Virus record (IMG/VR): IMGVR_UViG_3300042327_000861
Location: 1 to 40,065 of that record
Reading direction: 5' to 3' (one strand)
From: a virus
DNA: 40,065 nt
In this document: one piece after another, positions 1 through 7,063 of the stretch
Layout of the letters: each line of letters starts with the position of its first letter
How positions within the stretch are numbered: position 1 is the stretch's first letter
Made by a program: the position numbers and the translations under genes
The notes under the pieces: generated by a model
What the model was told of the DNA's origin: nothing
The model's input: only the letters and a program-made list of their open reading frames with translations
The model's database searches: none

Positions 1-354
1 AGCGGTCCACTTCATCCGCCAGCACGACGCGAATCGGACGGCTGGCTAGCTTCGACGGTGCATTCACGCCGACGATGGCGAGGTGTCCGCCTCTGAACAT
101 CTTGTGGAGCTTCTTCGACTTCGTTGACCTGACTTTGTTCTGGATCTTCGCCGAGATGGCTGGCGTGTCGCGAACCATCGGTGTGAACCGGTCTTCGCTC
201 CATGCCTCGGCCATGTCCTCGGTCGGTTGGAGCATCAGCATCGGACACGGATCATAGTCGATGTAATAGCCGATGGTGTTGTTTAAGATCTCAGTCCAGC
301 CAATCTGCGACGACTTCATGCAGACAACTTTCTCAATCAACGGATCTGAGAGCG
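1..354. repeat. Left copy of imperfect 354-bp terminal direct repeat
   Basis: These bases recur at 39712-40065 with ten substitutions (at 122, 161, 167, 190, 206, 221, 227, 284, 286 and 287) and no indels, about 97% identity. All ten are synonymous in the terminase frame. The repeat lets the contig be closed into a circle through the terminase gene. The mismatches argue against a physical terminal repeat of one molecule and for assembly from a mixed phage population. Confidence 0.95.
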
Positions 355-529
355 CGTCCATGATGCCGCGCTGAAACTCTGAGCGGCTGGTCTTCCACTT
401 GCCAGGCTCGGCGCTGGCTTCACTCGACAAGATGCGCTTGGCATCAGCCCATTGCGAGACCGTCCACTTCGGTGGCGGTTCCCACTGGCGCGAGATATCG
501 CGAAAAAGTTGTGCAAGAGCTTGGCTCAT
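1..529 (-). CDS. Terminase large subunit, N-terminal part (lambda gpA family)
   Basis: This encodes residues 1-176 of the ATP-driven motor and nuclease that packages phage DNA into proheads. It starts at ATG 529, which overlaps the small-subunit stop by four bases (ATGA), and runs off the left edge. The rest lies at the right end, 38303-40065; joining across the 354-bp terminal repeat gives about 645 residues, close to lambda gpA (about 641). Visible here are an N-terminal region rich in Trp and Pro, an ATPase P-loop-like KSSQIGW segment near residues 72-78, and a Walker B-like VVLADEVDRY stretch near the edge. It is the last gene before the contig junction in the late operon and leads into the head genes. 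Confidence 0.93.
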   Translation of the reverse strand, partial: MSQALAQLFRDISRQWEPPPKWTVSQWADAKRILSSEASAEPGKWKTSRSEFQRGIMDALSDPLIEKVVCMKSSQIGWTEILNNTIGYYIDYDPCPMLMLQPTEDMAEAWSEDRFTPMVRDTPAISAKIQNKVRSTKSKKLHKMFRGGHLAIVGVNAPSKLASRPIRVVLADEVDR

Positions 530-1098
530 TCTTCCGGTTCATCGTCGTCCTCTGGCTCAATCTCCTGCGGTTCTTCATTGTGCGTGGCGACATATTGCTG
601 CGTGACGATCTCGGGCGAGTAGTCCGCCAGCTCTTTCAAGGCTTCGTTGACGCCGTGCTGAATGGCTTCTTTCCGCTCCTGAATCGTCATGCCTTCAAGC
701 TGAGATGCCAGCGTGGTCGGCAGGCTGAGCAGTTTGGCGCGGGCATTCCCAATCATGTCAGCCCAGACGGCAGCGACAGCTTCGGCATCATGCGCCGTGC
801 CTTTCTTCAGATCGGCATCGAGCTCGGCAATGTCGGCCTTCGCTTTTGTCAGGCGTGCGCGGTGCGCTTCATAGTCGTCAGGCTTGTCAGACTCTCCGGC
901 GCTGCTCCACTGGTTCACCTTTCGCTCTTGCAGGTACTTGATGTAATTGCGGATTGATTGCCACAGGTCGTATTTCCCACGCGCCACGCGGATGACGACG
1001 CCATCGGCTACGAGCTGGTGAATGCGGACGGCGGTGAGGTTGAAGAGCTTGGCAAGCGTGCCGACTTCGACGCTTGGGCTGTCTGCGGGTCGGCTCAT
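526..1098 (-). CDS. Terminase small subunit (Nu1-like)
   Basis: A 190-residue protein that should recognise the packaging site and recruit the large terminase subunit. Near residues 10-45 there is a helix-turn-helix segment (VGTLAKLFNLTAVRIHQL, then the wing VADGVVIRVARGKYDL), as in lambda Nu1-type small subunits that begin with a winged helix. The middle is helical and charged, and the C-terminus is very acidic (EPEDDDEPEE). It overlaps its neighbours on both sides by ATGA (Mom-like gene upstream, large subunit downstream), indicating translational coupling. The family call rests on the winged-helix fold and the position directly before the large subunit. Confidence 0.85.
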   Translation of the reverse strand: MSRPADSPSVEVGTLAKLFNLTAVRIHQLVADGVVIRVARGKYDLWQSIRNYIKYLQERKVNQWSSAGESDKPDDYEAHRARLTKAKADIAELDADLKKGTAHDAEAVAAVWADMIGNARAKLLSLPTTLASQLEGMTIQERKEAIQHGVNEALKELADYSPEIVTQQYVATHNEEPQEIEPEDDDEPEE

Positions 1099-1874
1099 GT
1101 GTCAGAAGAGTGGAGCGGTGAGGTCGGATTTACACCGCCCTCTTCTGGCTGGAAGCCAGACGCATCGTTGTCAATGCTTTCACCGCGTTTTATCGGCTGG
1201 CCCTTATACATGCCAGCACCGCGCCGTTGTATTTCGCTAAACGGCAGAATTGGCACTGTCAAGCGTGAACGAGCGGCAGGATTGAGAAAGTAAATGTAGC
1301 GGAGCATGTAGCCAGGCACTCGCTTTGCTCCAGTTCTTGCCATGAATGCAGACATGGACTCGCCTAATTTGAAGCCGACGCGGTTGCGTAAAAGCGTTCC
1401 TTTTGCTCGCAGCCCAATGTCTGCAAAGATAAAACCGTCGGGCATTTGAAGCATCGTTGTGTTTTGCTTTATGCCGGTAAGTGAAAACCCACTGGCTCGA
1501 TAGATGGTGCCGTCGCCACATTGAGTGCCATCAGCAAAAGATATAACCCACTCGATGTTCGGGTAATGCTTGCGAATGAGCCGCATGGCCACGGACAAAG
1601 CACGGCTTTCACTGTTTCTAGGAAGCCAATCAGCGAACGCCATTCTGTTCAGCTCTAGAAAGTCGTTCCATCCTGTGTCTTCGACCAGATGCTGAATGTG
1701 GCTCTTTTGCAGCGATGGCCCGAACTGCATCGCTCCTCCACATCGGCCATTCAAAAAGACACCAAAATTGAGCTGGCTGTTGATTGCCCCCTTGCCGGAG
1801 TAGTGGCAAGATTGCACCACCTTGTTGGCATCCGTGGAAGAGATAGGCTTGACGATGATTTCCTTGGCAGTCAT
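1095..1874 (-). CDS. Mom-like DNA modification protein (adenine carbamoylmethylation)
   Basis: A 259-residue protein with a GNAT-like fold, resembling the Mom family of phage Mu, which converts adenine to N6-carbamoylmethyladenine and protects phage DNA from host restriction. Family-like features are the HYSGKG motif at residues 24-29, the FGVFLNGRCGGAMQFG segment at about 37-52, a conserved ELNRMAF stretch at 74-80, and ADGTQCGDGTIYRASGF at 114-130. The C-terminal 40 residues are polar and probably disordered. It starts at ATG 1874 overlapping the ParB-like gene stop by ATGA, and ends overlapping the small terminase start, so it is made late, just before packaging. The assignment is by motif recognition; the chemistry in this phage is inferred. 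Confidence 0.8.
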   Translation of the reverse strand: MTAKEIIVKPISSTDANKVVQSCHYSGKGAINSQLNFGVFLNGRCGGAMQFGPSLQKSHIQHLVEDTGWNDFLELNRMAFADWLPRNSESRALSVAMRLIRKHYPNIEWVISFADGTQCGDGTIYRASGFSLTGIKQNTTMLQMPDGFIFADIGLRAKGTLLRNRVGFKLGESMSAFMARTGAKRVPGYMLRYIYFLNPAARSRLTVPILPFSEIQRRGAGMYKGQPIKRGESIDNDASGFQPEEGGVNPTSPLHSSDT

Positions 1875-2506
1875 GGATTTTGCCGATTGAATGTCTGGCA
1901 GACGAACGCCAGCGCGTTGCCGTTGCTGTTTTCGTTCACGCCGCTTTCGCCGTGGCCCATACTTTTCGCTTTTGTGATTGCGGCTTCCACTTCTTCGGCT
2001 TGCTCATCATGCAGCGTAAAAGTCTTTTGCTGGAAGGGTTCTTTGTCGCCGCTATTCAAGTCCGGCATTGCCTGCTCATCGGCTGCAAACTCTTCAAGCG
2101 TCTTTGTTAGCTCCGCTTCATTGAAGCCGGTCAAGCCAAGATCAAAGCCGTGATCGTCGCGAAGGCTCACAAGCTCCACTCTGAGTAACTCCTCGTCCCA
2201 GCCAGCGTTCAGAGCCAATTTATTGTCGGCGATGACGTAGGCTCGGCGCTGAGCTTCGGTGAGATGCCCAAGCCGGATGCACGGCACCTCTTTCATGCTG
2301 AGCTTGCGAGCTGCCAGAACTCGGCCATGACCGGCAATGATGCCGTCGGCCTCGTCGATCAAGATCGGGTTGGTGAAACCAAACTCGCGTATTGAGGCGG
2401 CGATCTGCGCCACTTGCTCTTCGCTGTGCGTCCGGCTGTTGTTGGCGTAGGGGATAAGCCTGTCGAGCGGCAGCCGTTCCAGGCTTTCAGGTATTGTTGG
2501 GTTCAT
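1871..2506 (-). CDS. ParB-like N-terminal domain protein
   Basis: About 211 residues from the preferred ATG at 2506; a TTG at 2536 could add ten residues. The N-terminal 100 residues form a ParB/sulfiredoxin domain: LIPYANNSRTHSEEQVAQIA, then FGFTNPILID and the signature GHGRVLAARKL, followed by VIADNKLALNAGWDEE. In many phages and genomic islands this domain is fused to the front of DNA methyltransferases. Here there is no methylase domain, only a short C-terminal tail with a NENSNGNAL motif. It is translationally coupled (ATGA) to the Mom-like gene, so a role in targeting or regulating DNA modification is a reasonable inference; partitioning or nuclease activity is an alternative. Confidence 0.82.
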   Translation of the reverse strand: MNPTIPESLERLPLDRLIPYANNSRTHSEEQVAQIAASIREFGFTNPILIDEADGIIAGHGRVLAARKLSMKEVPCIRLGHLTEAQRRAYVIADNKLALNAGWDEELLRVELVSLRDDHGFDLGLTGFNEAELTKTLEEFAADEQAMPDLNSGDKEPFQQKTFTLHDEQAEEVEAAITKAKSMGHGESGVNENSNGNALAFVCQTFNRQNP

Positions 2507-2620
2507 TTCTTGCGATTTTGCAAAGTAAAGCGGCAATTTTCAAGTCGCATCTAGAAAAATAATGCGGCCTTTTGCTTCCCCTCATGCCCGCCCCCTAGGA
2601 AGGACCCAAAGGGGGGGGTG
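2507..2620. other. Intergenic region before the ParB-mom-terminase genes
   Basis: A 114-bp gap between the Mor-like gene and the ParB-like gene. It holds a G8 run near 2611-2618, a CCCCCTAGG segment near 2591-2599, and one TTTTGCAAAG half-site near 2516-2525 just upstream of the ParB-like start. A late promoter controlled by the Mor-like protein, or a packaging (cos-type) site, could lie here. I see no convincing -10/-35 pair. Confidence 0.35.
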
Positions 2621-3013
2621 TCAAAGCTCACGCTTAGGCTTGCGCCATCCGCTTGAGGTCGTGCCTTTAGCTCTCAGGCGGCGGACATAGCGGCAGCTGA
2701 CGCCCTGCTTGGCTGCGATTTCTTTGCTGCTCATGCCTTGCTCGATGTCAGAGAGTATGGCCTGTGCCTTGCGCTCGGCTGCGATCTTGCGTTTGACGCC
2801 ACGAGCAGAAGGGTAAGGCAGCAACTCGCCACCGAACACGCGTTTCAAAGCCTTAAACTCGTCAGGATGTAGGATGCCGGACAGGCGGTGATCTTTCACG
2901 TCACGAGCAGGCACATAGACTTGGCGGTTTTCGTATGTGGCCCGCATAAGCCTCACGGCAGCATCCAAGCCAATGACGTCAGCAACAGAGCGAACAGAGG
3001 GGGGCACGCGCAT
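2621..3013 (-). CDS. Mor-like transcriptional activator
   Basis: A 130-residue protein with the layout of the Mor/C activators of Mu-like phages. There is an N-terminal helical part, then a RLMRATYENRQVYVPA segment (residues 22-37) like the conserved beta-strand region (GGxxVYIP) of Mor, and a C-terminal helix-turn-helix, MSSKEIAAKQGVSCRYVRRLR, at about 94-114. In Mu, Mor and C switch on middle and late genes, including mom. This gene is the first clearly assignable gene of the leftward late operon, directly upstream of ParB-like, Mom-like and terminase genes, so a late activator role fits. The N-terminal dimerisation part is shorter than in Mu Mor. Any HTH regulator is the fallback call. Confidence 0.65.
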   Translation of the reverse strand: MRVPPSVRSVADVIGLDAAVRLMRATYENRQVYVPARDVKDHRLSGILHPDEFKALKRVFGGELLPYPSARGVKRKIAAERKAQAILSDIEQGMSSKEIAAKQGVSCRYVRRLRAKGTTSSGWRKPKREL

Positions 3014-3064
3014 GGCCCAGAGGGTGCCATCTCTGAAGCTGTTCGCAAGGCAGAAGGAGCAAAA

Positions 3065-3265
3065 TCAGCCAATGCGAGTCACGTAGCAGCCAATGCCCTG
3101 ATTGAGAGTAGCAGCGGATCGGCACGAGAACGCTTTGTTGACCTTGTAGCCATACTTGGATGCCGACCTTTGAACGTTAGATGGCAGGCCCGGCACAAAT
3201 GTTGTGTCGCCGATTTCGCGCGGGAAATAAGGAATGTAAGGGGAAGCTGCTTGGTGCTCGGTCAT
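3065..3265 (-). CDS. Small putative DNA-binding protein
   Basis: A possible 66-residue protein starting at ATG 3265. The C-terminal part (SASKYGYKVNKAFSCRSAATLNQG, then IGCYVTRIG) looks like a small helix-plus-wing DNA-binding fold. It sits between the TGCAAA-rich control region and the Mor-like gene, in the same direction, and a TATAAT-type -10 box lies 17-22 bases before the start. No Shine-Dalgarno sequence is visible. An opposing-strand reading frame covers the same bases but shows no family features. I cannot name the family. Confidence 0.45.
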   Translation of the reverse strand: MTEHQAASPYIPYFPREIGDTTFVPGLPSNVQRSASKYGYKVNKAFSCRSAATLNQGIGCYVTRIG

Positions 3266-3281
3266 GTCATAGGGTGCAATA

Positions 3282-3287
3282 ATTATA
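3282..3287 (-). promoter_or_regulatory. Candidate late-operon -10 box (TATAAT)
   Basis: A perfect TATAAT on the minus strand, 17 bases upstream of ATG 3265. No TTGACA-like hexamer lies at the usual 16-18-bp spacing (AAGGCA is found there), which would suit an activator-dependent promoter. TGCAA repeats occur immediately upstream at 3293, 3310, 3321 and 3333. Promoter activity is inferred. Confidence 0.4.
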
Positions 3288-3292
3288 GCACA

Positions 3293-3592
3293 ATGCAACC
3301 ACTTTGCCTTGCAAAGCCCATGCAAAACAAAATGCAAAGCTCCAAACTCCTTCATTCTCAACGTCCTAGCCCCCTTTACTTACTTACTTTGCAACTTTGC
3401 AGGATATATATATATATAGTAAAAAAATCTGGTCTCGTCCTCCCATATAGGGAAGAACTCCAATTCAGTGTTTTTTATATAGTGTCTTGCGCTCCGATTT
3501 CGGCGCAAAGTTGCAAAGTAACGTTGTAATCTCTTATGAATAATGCGTTTATGACTTTGCAACCATGGCAAAACACCTGCTAAACTTTGCGC
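3293..3592. promoter_or_regulatory. TGCAAA iteron cluster and AT-rich control region, possible replication origin
   Basis: About 300 bases with no convincing gene. TGCAA(A/C) occurs in one orientation starting at 3293, 3310, 3321 and 3333, at 11-12-bp steps for the last three. A perfect 17-bp inverted repeat (TTACTTTGCAACTTTGC at 3384-3400 and its complement at 3505-3521) flanks a 104-bp AT-rich core with a (TA)n tract at 3404-3418 and a TTTTTTATATAG stretch. More TTTGCA copies lie at 3554-3559 and nearby. Clustered iterons and an easily melted core beside the primase gene suit an origin; operator clustering for the early/late switch is equally possible. Confidence 0.5.
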
Positions 3593-3627
3593 AAAAAACG
3601 CCGCTGGCACATGGCAAGCGGCGTTTT
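3593..3627 (-). terminator. Rho-independent terminator after the primase gene
   Basis: A 9- to 11-bp GC-rich stem (AACGCCGCT at 3597-3605 pairing with AGCGGCGTT at 3617-3625) with an 11-base loop, followed on the minus strand by six T residues. It lies 22 bases past the primase stop and should end the leftward early transcript. The plus strand also has four T residues, so it may work in both directions. Confidence 0.8.
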
Positions 3628-3648
3628 CGGCGTTTTCTGCGGCTGCTG

Positions 3649-6267
3649 TTAAACTGCCAGCGTCTCCTCAAAGATCGACATCGGCAGGCGCACGGCCCGA
3701 GTCTGAGCTCGGTTGAAATGTGATGCCGCGATTGTTTTGGCCCCATCGAGCCGCTTGAGTTGGTCGGCCCATTTGCCTGCGAATGAGGTTTCAGAAAAGA
3801 TTCGACGCAGCTCTTGATGGCTGTTGGAGATGTCCATTCCATCACGGCGCATCCCGATTCCATGCCGTTCCAAAGTCTCTCTTGCTGTCCTTCGCTGTGA
3901 ATCGTGTGCGCTGATTGAAAGCGCCCTGACAATCAGCTCCCCGATGCTGCGTCGCACGTTGCGGCCATCCTCCTCGTGCTGGATTAACCCAGAAAGAAGA
4001 TGTGCGAGGCATTGTTTTTCGTCCATATCGGACTCATTCGCTGCGAATGTGCTCCAGTCTTGTTTCGCGCACCAGCTCGCCGCTTCCTCGTGAGTGATCT
4101 GGCGCGAAGATGTGAGCGCAAAGGCACCGGCAAGCAAGGCTCCAATCTGGTCACCGTCGCGCTGTGCTCCGAGATGTCGAGTGCAAGCGGTCGCAAAGGT
4201 GTGGGCATTCACAGCGATTGTTTCGGCCAGGTCAATCGCACGGCTGCGAATAGCTGCACACCAGTCGGTGTTTGCCGCTGTGCCTTCCCAGTGTGCCATC
4301 AGCACATCCCATTGATCGGCGGCATCCTGGCCGTGGCGCTTGAACAGCTCCAAAGCGGTGATGCGGCTTAGGTCGGCCCGTTGAGTTGCTGCGACACCGA
4401 TGCTGGAAAAACAAAATGACGAGCGGATGTGAAACGCCTGAGCATGGCCACCAGCGGTTCCTTTGATGATTCGCCCTCCACTGTCACGGCTTGCCTGCCT
4501 CGCAAGGATGAGGATCTGCTGGAAACGTGCAAGGTCGCGCTGGTTCTCGGTTTCCGCCTCATCAAACATGACCGGCAGCGCATCACAGCCTAATGATTGC
4601 CGAATGCCGGCCTCGGTCGTGTTGGATTGCACATAGAGTGCCATATTGCCAAGCAGTGGCCGCACGATGCGCTCAATGAGCCAGGTCTTGCCTGAGCCAG
4701 ACGGGCCAGTGATCCAGATGTGCGGTCGCCAGTCGAGCACGCCGCAGATTGGAGCGCACACCAGCCAGCCTGATAACAGAAGGTGGTCGATGGGGTTCTT
4801 GAGGTTGAGGCACTTTGTCAGGTCGAGCATTCGGCTTGCCTCGCGGGAAGTGGCAGGCGGCACGGCCTCAACCTTGATGCGTTTGGCTCGCTGATAAACA
4901 AATTCAGACTCCCATGATGAAAGCGCGTGAGGCATGTTGCGAACCATCAGGCAGTCGCCCGCGTGATAGACGACCGTGCCATTGTCGAGCCACGAGCCAC
5001 GGCCACGAATGTCAGCCGGATCAAATACTCGGCGCAGAGATTGCTGAATCAAAGCGTTGGCTGCAAACATCCAGTTGACGCTTCCACCCTCATCCTCGCC
5101 CTTGCCGGGGAACATTCGCGCCCACCAATCAAGCGGTGCCAGTTGTAGCAGGTCGATCTTGTTGTGCCCTTTGCTGTTAAGCTCGACCACCTGCCTGCTC
5201 GCATGACTGAGATAGTAAAAAGCGCCCATGTCGTGCCCAAGGATCTTAAAAGGCCATTCGGTTTCCGGCTCGCTCGGCTCAGTGATGCCGCTCGGCTCTG
5301 AGATGGTTGGCTCATCCTGCGCAGGTCGCGCTGGCTCGTAGGGCAAAGCAGACTTGATCAGGTCGGTGAGCTGATGCTTTGTCCAGCCCTCTTCCACTGC
5401 GTCAGCCACATCCCAGCCGTCGCCCTTACCCTCTGGCGGTGTGATCATGCGGATCTCGCAGCCTAGCGCGTGCAAGGTCTGCGCGATCTCTTGCGCGGCC
5501 TTGTGCCCAGGCTCGTCAGCATCCGGCCAGATAGTGACTTTCCGGCCCTTGATCGGCGTCCAATCGGCGTGTTTTACGGCTTTCCCACCACCTGGCCATG
5601 TAACCGTCAGCGCGCCGAACTGGCGCAAAGCATCGGCGCACTTTTCGCCCTCGACGATAAACACTCGGACGTCAGGTTTCTCAGCTACCAGCGGCAGGCC
5701 GTAGAGCGGGCGCGGCTTGGGAAACGACAGCCAACACCATTTTTCCTCCTGTGTCTCGACGTTGCGGCCCCAGGTCATCGGCATGACCTCTTTGCCACCT
5801 TCCGACTTTGTGAACCGGCCAATCCAGCCGATGGTGCGCCCCTCGGCGTCTTGGTAATGCCAGCGGCCAGCGGCCTCGCCGTAATTGAAATGACGCATTG
5901 TTGGCGGTGCCACGTTTGCCGGTGCTGGCACAACCTGAGTCCATGCTTGGCGCTTTGACTTCGGTGCCGCGGCTGGTGGATGGTCGGTCTGAATGCCTAA
6001 AGTCTCAGCGATCTCCTTGGCCGCTTCCAGCTGGCTGCACTGCTTGATTGCCGCCAGTAGAGCGATGAGGTCGCCACCTTTCTGATCTCCGGCAAAGTCG
6101 GCCCACTTGCCAGTTCTGAGGTTGATGCTCGTGGATTCGCCGGATGAGCCGTGAAGGTCGCCACAAAGCCACTCGTGGCCGTTTTTACGTCCGGCAGGTA
6201 GCCAGCGGGTGACGAGAGTTTCAGCGCTGGCAAGCGCGGCTTGTGAGATAGTGGGAAAGTCTAGCAT
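3649..6267 (-). CDS. Primase-helicase replication protein (TOPRIM plus P-loop ATPase)
   Basis: An 872-residue protein probably priming and unwinding DNA at the phage origin. Residues 1-95 resemble the N-terminal region of phage primases (KWADFAGDQKGGDLIALLAA) but keep only one cysteine, so the usual zinc ribbon is missing. A TOPRIM domain follows: VFIVEGEKCADALR at 202-215 and the acidic PDAD at 248-251. A Pro/Glu-rich linker near 310-338 leads to a superfamily 3 or DUF927-like ATPase with Walker A GPSGSGKT at 521-528 and Walker B VMFDEAE at 566-572. It ends just before a strong terminator and the iteron region, as expected for an origin-linked replication gene. Confidence 0.88.
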   Translation of the reverse strand: MLDFPTISQAALASAETLVTRWLPAGRKNGHEWLCGDLHGSSGESTSINLRTGKWADFAGDQKGGDLIALLAAIKQCSQLEAAKEIAETLGIQTDHPPAAAPKSKRQAWTQVVPAPANVAPPTMRHFNYGEAAGRWHYQDAEGRTIGWIGRFTKSEGGKEVMPMTWGRNVETQEEKWCWLSFPKPRPLYGLPLVAEKPDVRVFIVEGEKCADALRQFGALTVTWPGGGKAVKHADWTPIKGRKVTIWPDADEPGHKAAQEIAQTLHALGCEIRMITPPEGKGDGWDVADAVEEGWTKHQLTDLIKSALPYEPARPAQDEPTISEPSGITEPSEPETEWPFKILGHDMGAFYYLSHASRQVVELNSKGHNKIDLLQLAPLDWWARMFPGKGEDEGGSVNWMFAANALIQQSLRRVFDPADIRGRGSWLDNGTVVYHAGDCLMVRNMPHALSSWESEFVYQRAKRIKVEAVPPATSREASRMLDLTKCLNLKNPIDHLLLSGWLVCAPICGVLDWRPHIWITGPSGSGKTWLIERIVRPLLGNMALYVQSNTTEAGIRQSLGCDALPVMFDEAETENQRDLARFQQILILARQASRDSGGRIIKGTAGGHAQAFHIRSSFCFSSIGVAATQRADLSRITALELFKRHGQDAADQWDVLMAHWEGTAANTDWCAAIRSRAIDLAETIAVNAHTFATACTRHLGAQRDGDQIGALLAGAFALTSSRQITHEEAASWCAKQDWSTFAANESDMDEKQCLAHLLSGLIQHEEDGRNVRRSIGELIVRALSISAHDSQRRTARETLERHGIGMRRDGMDISNSHQELRRIFSETSFAGKWADQLKRLDGAKTIAASHFNRAQTRAVRLPMSIFEETLAV

Positions 6268-6332
6268 GGGGTCGGAGATGCTGCCGAGTCGGGTGCGGTC
6301 GGCAAGGGTCAGTGTGTGGGAATGTGAGGAAT

Positions 6333-6506
6333 TCAGCCTCGGATGACAATGAGCAGATGGGCGGCTTCGACTTCAACGCCTGAAATAGTGGTGCCGCCTT
6401 CGTCATCCAGTGTTCCAGCTGATTCAAAGCGGACCTGCGTGTCTGGGTAATTGCCGAGGAAAGCGTGGGCCTCCTGAAGGCGTTCGATAAGTTCAACGAG
6501 ATTCAT
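6333..6506 (-). CDS. Small hypothetical protein (57 aa)
   Basis: A short gene starting at ATG 6506, which carries the CACACTATG start context shared by other early genes of this phage, and ending at TGA 6333. The product begins MNLVELIERLQEAHAFLGN and has a central DDEGGTTISGVEVE stretch before a hydrophobic LLIVIRG end, consistent with a small alpha/beta fold. It sits 65 bases upstream of the primase-helicase start, in the same direction. I do not recognise the family. The shared start signal and codon-like composition are the main support. Confidence 0.65.
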   Translation of the reverse strand: MNLVELIERLQEAHAFLGNYPDTQVRFESAGTLDDEGGTTISGVEVEAAHLLIVIRG

Positions 6507-6556
6507 AGTGTGTGGGATTTTGCGCGTTTGCGAGTCGCGCCCCTCGGGTGAGGAAT

Positions 6557-7006
6557 TTAGAGCATCCCGTGTTCACGGAATGAAAAGTGTCTTTCCTCGC
6601 CTATGATTACATGATCAATCAATTCAATCTGTAACATTATGCCAGCCTCACGAATTCGGCGAGTTATTCGTCGATCTGCTTCGCTTGGCATTGGGTCGCC
6701 AGATGGATGATTGTGCGCAAGCATAAAAGCATGAGCAGCGCCAGCAATCACTGGTCGAAATACTTCGCGTGGGTGACAAGTGCATTCATTCAGACTGCCA
6801 AGGCTCACGAGATGAAACCCGATGCAATTTAGCTTGGTATTCAGCAAAAATACAACGACCGCTTCCTTGTTTGGGTCATACCAATCGGAGCTTGTGACGT
6901 ATTCCTTCCAGAGATTTTTGGCTTTTTCAGGCGTGATGCATACCTGCGGAGATTGCTCATGCAAGCGGACGGTTTTGATGCTGATTTCGGCAAAGCTGTA
7001 TTTCAT
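6557..7006 (-). CDS. RadC-like JAB/MPN domain protein
   Basis: A 149-residue protein of the RadC/YeeS type, a JAB1/MPN metalloprotease fold common in phages and genomic islands. The JAMM metal-binding signature is complete: Glu48 in NKEAVVVFLL, HNHP at 98-101, Ser102-Gly-Asp, and Asp111 in PSEAD. Unlike chromosomal RadC (over 200 residues), it lacks the N-terminal helix-hairpin-helix domain. It sits in the early replication block between a hypothetical gene and the primase, suggesting a DNA metabolism or anti-defence role. The biochemical function of this family remains unsettled. Confidence 0.88.
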   Translation of the reverse strand: MKYSFAEISIKTVRLHEQSPQVCITPEKAKNLWKEYVTSSDWYDPNKEAVVVFLLNTKLNCIGFHLVSLGSLNECTCHPREVFRPVIAGAAHAFMLAHNHPSGDPMPSEADRRITRRIREAGIMLQIELIDHVIIGEERHFSFREHGML

Positions 7007-7063
7007 AAATGGGGTGGTTGTTAAAATGCCCGCGTTGAAAGGATGCGCGGCCCCCTGTTGCAG

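Noticed and set aside
2888-3529. Plus-strand gene of about 213 codons over the control region
   Set aside because: It covers the Mor-like gene antisense, the iterons and the inverted repeat; the product is low in recognisable structure.
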